DNA of 10,274 bases. Source: Firmicutes bacterium CAG:110. Lineage in GTDB: Bacteria; Bacillota; Clostridia; Oscillospirales; Oscillospiraceae. Positions 7,030-10,274 of the stretch are shown here, piece after piece (the stretch's first letter is position 1; each line of letters begins with the position of its first letter). Below the pieces are notes generated by a model. It saw only the letters and a list, made by a program, of their open reading frames with translations. It was not told the DNA's origin and made no database searches. The position numbers were made by a program, and so were the translations under genes. Location: NCBI GenBank assembly GCA_000434635.1, contig HF988011.1, positions 1-10,274 on the forward strand, given 5' to 3'.

Positions 7030-8466
7030 TTAGTACGCGACGCCCCAATAAATCATGTGCTTGGCGGGCTTTCCGCAGCAGGCGCAGGTGTCGCCCAGAT
7101 GCTCCTGCTTCAGGGGCATACACCGGGAGGACATTCCTGCGACCTCTTTCATCTTCAGCTCGCAGGCTTCGTCGCCGCACCACATGGTCTTGATGAAGCC
7201 GCCGTTCTTCTGCTGAAGTTCTTTCGCTTCCTCAATGGAGTGCGCCTCGTAGATATGCTCCTCCAGATTCTTCTTTGCCTTCTCGTACATGCCTTTCTGC
7301 ACCAGCTCCAGCTGGGCTTCCACGGCCTGTTCCAGCTCTTCCAGCTTGATGACAGTCTTCTCGCCGTCGTTCCGGCGCACCAGAATGCACTGGCCGTTTT
7401 CCAGATCTCTCGGGCCGCACTCCACCCGCAGAGGCACACCCTTCATCTCATACTCAGCGCACTTCCAGCCCATGGAGTTGTCGGAATCGTCCACCTTCAC
7501 CCGGAATCCGGCGTTCACCAAACGCTCTTTCAGCTGCGCCGCCGCTTCCAGAACGCCGGGCTTGTGCTGAGCGATGGGCAGAATGATGACCTGAATGGGG
7601 GCGATCTTGGGGGGCAGAACCAATCCGTTATTATCGCCGTGGGTCATGATCACCGCGCCGATCATCCGGGTCGTGCTGCCCCAGGAGGTCTGGAAGGGGT
7701 ACTGCTGCTTGTTGTCCCGGCCGGTAAAGGTAACGTTGTAGGCACGGCTGAACTTGTCGCCGAAGTAGTGGGAGGTCGCACCCTGAAGCGCCTTGTGATC
7801 TTTCATCATGCACTCCACGGTGTAGGTCGCTTCGGCGCCGGCGAACTTCTCCTTCTCGGTCTTCTGGCCGGGCACCACAGGGATGGCCAGAACATTTTCA
7901 AAGAAATCGGCGTAGCACTTCAGCTGCTGCTCCGTCTCGGCCTTGGCCTCCTCGGCGGTCTCATGGATGGTATGACCCTCCTGCCACCAGAATTCCCGGG
8001 AACGCAGGAAGGGGCGGGTGGTCTTCTCCCAGCGGATGACGGAGCACCACTGGTTGTACAGCATGGGCAGCTGCCGGTAGGTCTGCAGAATGTTCGACCA
8101 GTGGTCGCAGAACATGGTCTCGGAGGTGGGACGGAAGGCCAGACGCTCTTCCAGCTTCTCACTGCCGCCCATGGTGACCCATGCCACCTCGGGGGCAAAT
8201 CCGTTGACCAGCTCGCCTTCCTTTTTCAGAAGGCTCTCCGGGATCAGCACGGGCATTGCCACGTTCTCATGGCCGGTTTTCTTGAATTCGCCGTCCATGA
8301 TCCGCTGCATATTCTCCCAGATGGCGTAGCCATAGGGGCGCAGGATGGTAAAGCCCTTGACGGAGGCGTACTCCACCAGTTCTGCCTTCCGGCACACGTC
8401 CGTGTACCACTGCGCAAAATCGACCTCCATGTCGGTGATCTGCTCCACCTTTTTCTCTTTTGCCAT
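7030..8466 (-). CDS. proS: Prolyl-tRNA synthetase, archaeal/eukaryotic-type
   Basis: This class II synthetase charges tRNA-Pro with proline. Its 478 residues match the short ProS type, which lacks the large editing insertion of the ~570-residue bacterial form. Visible parts are motif 1 (around GHENVAMPVLIPES, 65-78), motif 2 (RWEKTTRPFLRSREFWWQEG, 145-164) and motif 3 (GSTTRMIGAVIMTHGDNNGL with R267). An anticodon-binding domain (VIILPIAQHKPG onward) follows, then a C-terminal extension with cysteines C430, C435, C461 and C463/C464 fitting the zinc site of this type, ending in the conserved hydrophobic-Tyr tail WGVAY. The ATG has GAGG 4 nt upstream and a second AGAGGA about 10 nt upstream. 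The leader is short and holds no T-box structure that I can see. Confidence 0.97.
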   Translation of the reverse strand: MAKEKKVEQITDMEVDFAQWYTDVCRKAELVEYASVKGFTILRPYGYAIWENMQRIMDGEFKKTGHENVAMPVLIPESLLKKEGELVNGFAPEVAWVTMGGSEKLEERLAFRPTSETMFCDHWSNILQTYRQLPMLYNQWCSVIRWEKTTRPFLRSREFWWQEGHTIHETAEEAKAETEQQLKCYADFFENVLAIPVVPGQKTEKEKFAGAEATYTVECMMKDHKALQGATSHYFGDKFSRAYNVTFTGRDNKQQYPFQTSWGSTTRMIGAVIMTHGDNNGLVLPPKIAPIQVIILPIAQHKPGVLEAAAQLKERLVNAGFRVKVDDSDNSMGWKCAEYEMKGVPLRVECGPRDLENGQCILVRRNDGEKTVIKLEELEQAVEAQLELVQKGMYEKAKKNLEEHIYEAHSIEEAKELQQKNGGFIKTMWCGDEACELKMKEVAGMSSRCMPLKQEHLGDTCACCGKPAKHMIYWGVAY

Positions 8467-8495
8467 ATTTCCTCATCCTCTCAGAATGCCAAATC

Positions 8496-8524
8496 TTGAT
8501 ACTCTATTATAGCACCATTGTCAA
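8496..8524 (-). promoter_or_regulatory. Sigma-A-type promoter(s) of proS
   Basis: On the minus strand a perfect -35 TTGACA (8524-8519) is followed after 17 nt by TATCAA (8501-8496). A perfect TATAAT with an extended TGC (8514-8506) overlaps the same interval but is too close to that -35 and would act as an extended -10 promoter. Either gives a leader of only about 20-35 nt before the proS ATG. Confidence 0.55.
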
Positions 8525-8583
8525 GGGTCTGCATAGGATGAAGCAGATGTTTTTCATAAAAATTTTCCGCTCAGGAGGCGCTT

Positions 8584-8751
8584 ATGACAAAGGTTACGCT
8601 GTACTTGGAGCCGGCCGTGGCTCTGTTTTATTCCCGGGTCGCCGACTGGGCAGGACTGCCGTTGGAGCAGGTGCTCTGCGACAGCCTTTACAAGCTGGCG
8701 GGGGAATTGAGTCTGGAGGCACTGCAAAACCGGGAGGAAAACCCATTGTAA
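8584..8751 (+). CDS. Small protein, 55 aa, possible ribbon-helix-helix DNA-binding protein
   Basis: An ATG 5 nt after AGGAGG (8573-8578) opens a 55-residue frame that ends at 8751. I do not recognise an exact family. The sequence fits a ribbon-helix-helix fold: a short alternating strand VTLYLEP at 4-10, a first helix AVALFYSRVADWAG at about 11-24, a turn LP, and a second helix LEQVLCDSLYKLAGELSLEAL at about 27-47. Proteins of this fold (MetJ, Arc, many antitoxins) dimerise through the strand and bind short inverted or direct repeats. A perfect 11-bp inverted repeat overlaps this gene's 3' end and the sdaA promoter. The gene sits between divergent proS and co-directional sdaA. It shows strong translation signals and the same GC-rich codon choice as its neighbours. 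Its reality is likely; the fold is an inference from pattern only. Confidence 0.7.
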   Translation: MTKVTLYLEPAVALFYSRVADWAGLPLEQVLCDSLYKLAGELSLEALQNREENPL

Positions 8752-8762
8752 TTTCCTCCCGG
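8730..8762. repeat. Perfect 11-bp inverted repeat across the end of the small gene and the sdaA -35
   Basis: CCGGGAGGAAA (8730-8740) and TTTCCTCCCGG (8752-8762) are perfect complements separated by 11 nt, with half-site centres 22 bp apart, about two helical turns. The loop contains the stop codon of the small gene and the -35 hexamer of the sdaA promoter. It could be an operator, or a terminator-like hairpin for the small gene, although only ATTTGTT follows it. Confidence 0.8.
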
Positions 8763-8774
8763 ATTTGTTATACT
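8746..8774 (+). promoter_or_regulatory. Sigma-A-type promoter of sdaA
   Basis: TTGTAA (8746-8751), a 17-nt spacer and TATACT (8769-8774) preceded by TGT form an extended -10 promoter with start near 8781. The -35 lies in the centre of the inverted repeat at 8730-8762, and the right arm fills the spacer, so anything bound there would block RNA polymerase. The leader of about 50 nt has a small GCCGG/CCGGC hairpin at 8782-8795. Confidence 0.55.
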
Positions 8775-8831
8775 AAAGAAAATAGTACTCCGCCGGTTTC
8801 CCGGCAGATATAGAAATTCGGAGGTTCCTCT

Positions 8832-10052
8832 ATGAAATCCATCCGTGAAATCTACAAAACCGGCAAAGGCCCCTCCTCCTCCCATACCATGGGGCCGGAG
8901 CGTGCCGCGAACTATTTTAAGGGCGCCCATCCCCAGGCCGACGGCTTCCGGGTGATTCTCTACGGCTCTCTGAGCAAAACCGGTGTGGGTCACGGCACCG
9001 ACCGGGTGCTGCGGGAGGTTCTCGCCCCCGTCCCCACGGAGATCGTGTTCTCCGACGAGGCGCTCCCCGCCTCCGCCCACCCCAACACCATGGACCTGAT
9101 CGCTCTGAAAAACGGGGCGGAAGCGGACAGGCTGCGGGTGGAATCCATCGGCGGCGGCGATATCCGCATCCCCGGTCAGACGGATTCTGAGAGTGAAGAA
9201 GTCTACGTGGAGCATTCCTTCGCGGAGATCGCCGATTTCTGCAAATGGCGCTACATCCAGACTCTCAGCGACTATGTGGAGCTGAACGAGGGGCCGGAGA
9301 TCTGGGCGTTCCTTCTGGACGTCTGGCAGACCATGAAGCAGTCCATCGACGAGGGTCTTTCCAAAACCGGCGTACTTCCCGGCGGCCTGAACGTCCAGCG
9401 CAAGGCAAAATACCTGTACGAGCAGCACCCCGATGACGAAAATCCGGCCATGAAGGAATTTCAGATGATCGCCGCTTACGCCTACGCCGTCGCCGAGCAG
9501 AACGCGGACAACGGCACCATCGTCACCGCCCCCACCTGCGGTGCCTGCGGCGTACTGCCCGCCGTCCTCAAATACGCCCAGGTGACGAAGGGCTTTACCG
9601 ACGCGCAGATTTGCCGTGGGCTTGCCACCGCCGGCATCATCGGCAACCTGACCAAGACCAACGCCTCCATCTCCGGGGCGGAATGCGGCTGTCAGGCGGA
9701 GATCGGCACCGCCTGCTCCATGGCCGCGGCGGCACTGGCAGAGCTGTACCACCAGAATCTGGATCAGGTGGAGTACGCCGCAGAGGTCGCCATGGAGCAC
9801 CATCTGGGTCTGACCTGCGACCCCATCTGCGGCCTTGTGCAGATCCCCTGCATCGAGCGCAACGCCGTCGCAGCAGTCCGCGCCATGAACGCCTGCAATT
9901 TGAGCTATTTTCTCACCGGCTCCCGGAACATCAGCTATGACATGGTGTGCCGCGCCATGCGGGAGACCGGCGTCAATCTGGATCACCGCTTCCGGGAAAC
10001 CAGCGAGGGCGGCCTTGCCAAGCTGTATAACCGAAGGAAAAAACAGAATTAG
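8832..10052 (+). CDS. sdaA: L-serine ammonia-lyase (L-serine dehydratase), single-chain Fe-S type
   Basis: The enzyme deaminates L-serine to pyruvate and ammonium using a [4Fe-4S] cluster. The N-terminal beta-type domain has GKGPSSSHTMGPERAA at 11-26. The alpha-type domain has TAPTCGACGVLPAVL at 232-246. Cluster ligands are likely C287 (in GCQ), C329 (TCD) and C340 (IPCIERN); their spacing of 42 and 11 residues equals that of C343, C385 and C396 in the Legionella enzyme as I recall it. At 406 residues it is shorter than the ~455-residue single-chain enzymes such as E. coli SdaA. It ends in a basic NRRKKQN tail without the terminal cysteine of that type. C236 stands where E. coli has Asn (from memory). 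GGAGG (8820-8824) is 7 nt before the ATG. No T-tailed terminator follows; a CRISPR-like repeat starts 8 nt after the stop. Confidence 0.95.
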   Translation: MKSIREIYKTGKGPSSSHTMGPERAANYFKGAHPQADGFRVILYGSLSKTGVGHGTDRVLREVLAPVPTEIVFSDEALPASAHPNTMDLIALKNGAEADRLRVESIGGGDIRIPGQTDSESEEVYVEHSFAEIADFCKWRYIQTLSDYVELNEGPEIWAFLLDVWQTMKQSIDEGLSKTGVLPGGLNVQRKAKYLYEQHPDDENPAMKEFQMIAAYAYAVAEQNADNGTIVTAPTCGACGVLPAVLKYAQVTKGFTDAQICRGLATAGIIGNLTKTNASISGAECGCQAEIGTACSMAAAALAELYHQNLDQVEYAAEVAMEHHLGLTCDPICGLVQIPCIERNAVAAVRAMNACNLSYFLTGSRNISYDMVCRAMRETGVNLDHRFRETSEGGLAKLYNRRKKQN

Positions 10053-10060
10053 TCTTTCAA

Positions 10061-10090
10061 GTCTATTCCCCGCACACGCGGGGGTGATCC
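10061..10090 (+). CRISPR. Solitary type I-E CRISPR repeat
   Basis: The core CCCCGCACACGCGGGG (10068-10083) with flanking TATT and GGTGATCC gives a repeat of about 28-30 nt. It closely resembles the type I-E repeats of Gram-positive bacteria; the S. thermophilus CRISPR4 repeat shares nearly all of its 3' part, from memory. Translated, it yields PAHAGV on one strand and ITPACAGN on the other, typical artefacts of such repeats. The palindrome forms a 6-bp stem with an ACAC loop. No second copy occurs one spacer length away on either side, and no leader or cas gene is in the window, so it is a lone unit rather than an array. Confidence 0.72.
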
Positions 10091-10200
10091 TAAATGAAGC
10101 TGTTATTGCTCCAGGATATGGGCAAATTGGAGGTGGCATACAATATGAGTTGCCTATAAGAACAGAATATTTGAAAAAATTTGACTTTTTAAAATTTTAA
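10091..10200 (+). pseudogene. C-terminal remnant of a TNT-like (NAD-glycohydrolase) toxin domain
   Basis: The frame after the CRISPR repeat encodes about 36 residues ending at a stop at 10198-10200. They include the motif APGYGQIGGGIQYELP and then RTEYLKKFDFL. The G-Q-x-G-G-G-x-Q pattern followed by a hydrophobic run closing the protein is how TNT domains (tuberculosis necrotizing toxin family, formerly DUF4237) end. These are NAD-cleaving toxins at the C-terminus of large secreted proteins. Nothing upstream belongs to such a gene: similarity starts within a few bases of the repeat, and sdaA lies just before it. The piece is 30% GC (33 of 110), far below its neighbours, which points to transfer or a recombination junction. 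It has no start signal, so it is read here as a broken tail. Confidence 0.58.
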
Positions 10201-10215
10201 ATAAGGAGGAAAATT

Positions 10216-10274
10216 ATGTTAAATATAGAAGAATTAAAAAAAAATAAATGCTTATCGACTTAACGCAGCAAGCC
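10216..10274 (+). CDS. 5' end of a likely immunity gene, frame broken at an A9 run
   Basis: An ATG 6 nt after AGGAGG (10204-10209), 15 nt beyond the toxin-tail stop, begins a frame MLNIEELKKNKCLST that stops at 10263. The stop arises only after a run of nine A's (10236-10244). With eight A's the frame reads MLNIEELKKINAYRLNAAS and stays open to the window end. Immunity genes usually follow polymorphic toxin genes directly, so the position suggests a cognate immunity protein. No family can be named from so few residues. It may be a true frameshift, a sequencing error, or a slippage-dependent gene. Confidence 0.42.

Noticed and set aside
7057..8499. 480-codon open frame on the plus strand opposite proS, and similar long frames opposite gdhA, sdaA, the desulfurase and the germination gene
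   Set aside because: All lie antisense to genes with clear family motifs and have repetitive, compositionally odd translations without recognisable domains.
8467..8583. T-box riboswitch in front of proS
   Set aside because: The predicted proS leader is only about 20-35 nt. No specifier stem, T-box sequence or antiterminator is visible.
10091..10274. A multi-unit CRISPR array beginning at the repeat at 10061
   Set aside because: No second repeat copy occurs 30-40 nt downstream or upstream. The following DNA reads as protein-coding, not as spacers.

Overview
The window is about 10.3 kb of mostly GC-rich DNA from what looks like a spore-forming Gram-positive anaerobe of the Bacillota. A member of Clostridia, perhaps near the Oscillospiraceae, fits best. 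The reasons are a GerA-family spore germination protein, strong GGAGG-type ribosome binding sites, extended -10 (TGn) promoters, an archaeal/eukaryotic-type prolyl-tRNA synthetase, an Fe-S-type L-serine dehydratase and the shape of the type I-E CRISPR repeat. The taxon is an inference. No search was run.

Layout from left to right. (1) A minus-strand GerA-family germination protein (64-1467). (2) A divergent plus-strand cluster with gaps of 12 and 21 nt: a Nudix hydrolase (1583-2194), the tRNA-modification GTPase MnmE (2207-3568) and a cysteine desulfurase (3590-4717). (3) A 316-nt non-coding stretch holding a promoter and an imperfect hairpin, then gdhA, NADP-type glutamate dehydrogenase (5034-6368), with a strong terminator. 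(4) Two minus-strand genes, an adenylate-kinase-like P-loop protein (6432-6950) and proS (7030-8466), separated by a strong hairpin. (5) A 55-residue plus-strand gene (8584-8751) whose sequence fits a ribbon-helix-helix DNA-binding protein. Its end overlaps a perfect 11-bp inverted repeat lying across the promoter of the next gene. (6) sdaA, a single-chain Fe-S L-serine dehydratase (8832-10052). (7) The right edge, where the sequence changes character. One type I-E CRISPR repeat sits 8 nt after the sdaA stop. It is followed directly by AT-rich DNA encoding the last ~36 residues of a TNT-like NAD-glycohydrolase toxin domain and the start of a likely immunity gene broken by a run of nine A's.

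Most of the window is housekeeping. MnmE and the cysteine desulfurase can both serve wobble-uridine modification of tRNA. GdhA and SdaA link amino acid carbon to ammonium. The parts most worth a second look are the small putative regulator with its palindrome between proS and sdaA, and the right edge with its solitary CRISPR repeat joined to a toxin/immunity remnant. I see no tRNA, rRNA, transposase or multi-repeat CRISPR array. Bases 1-63 carry no feature I can support.
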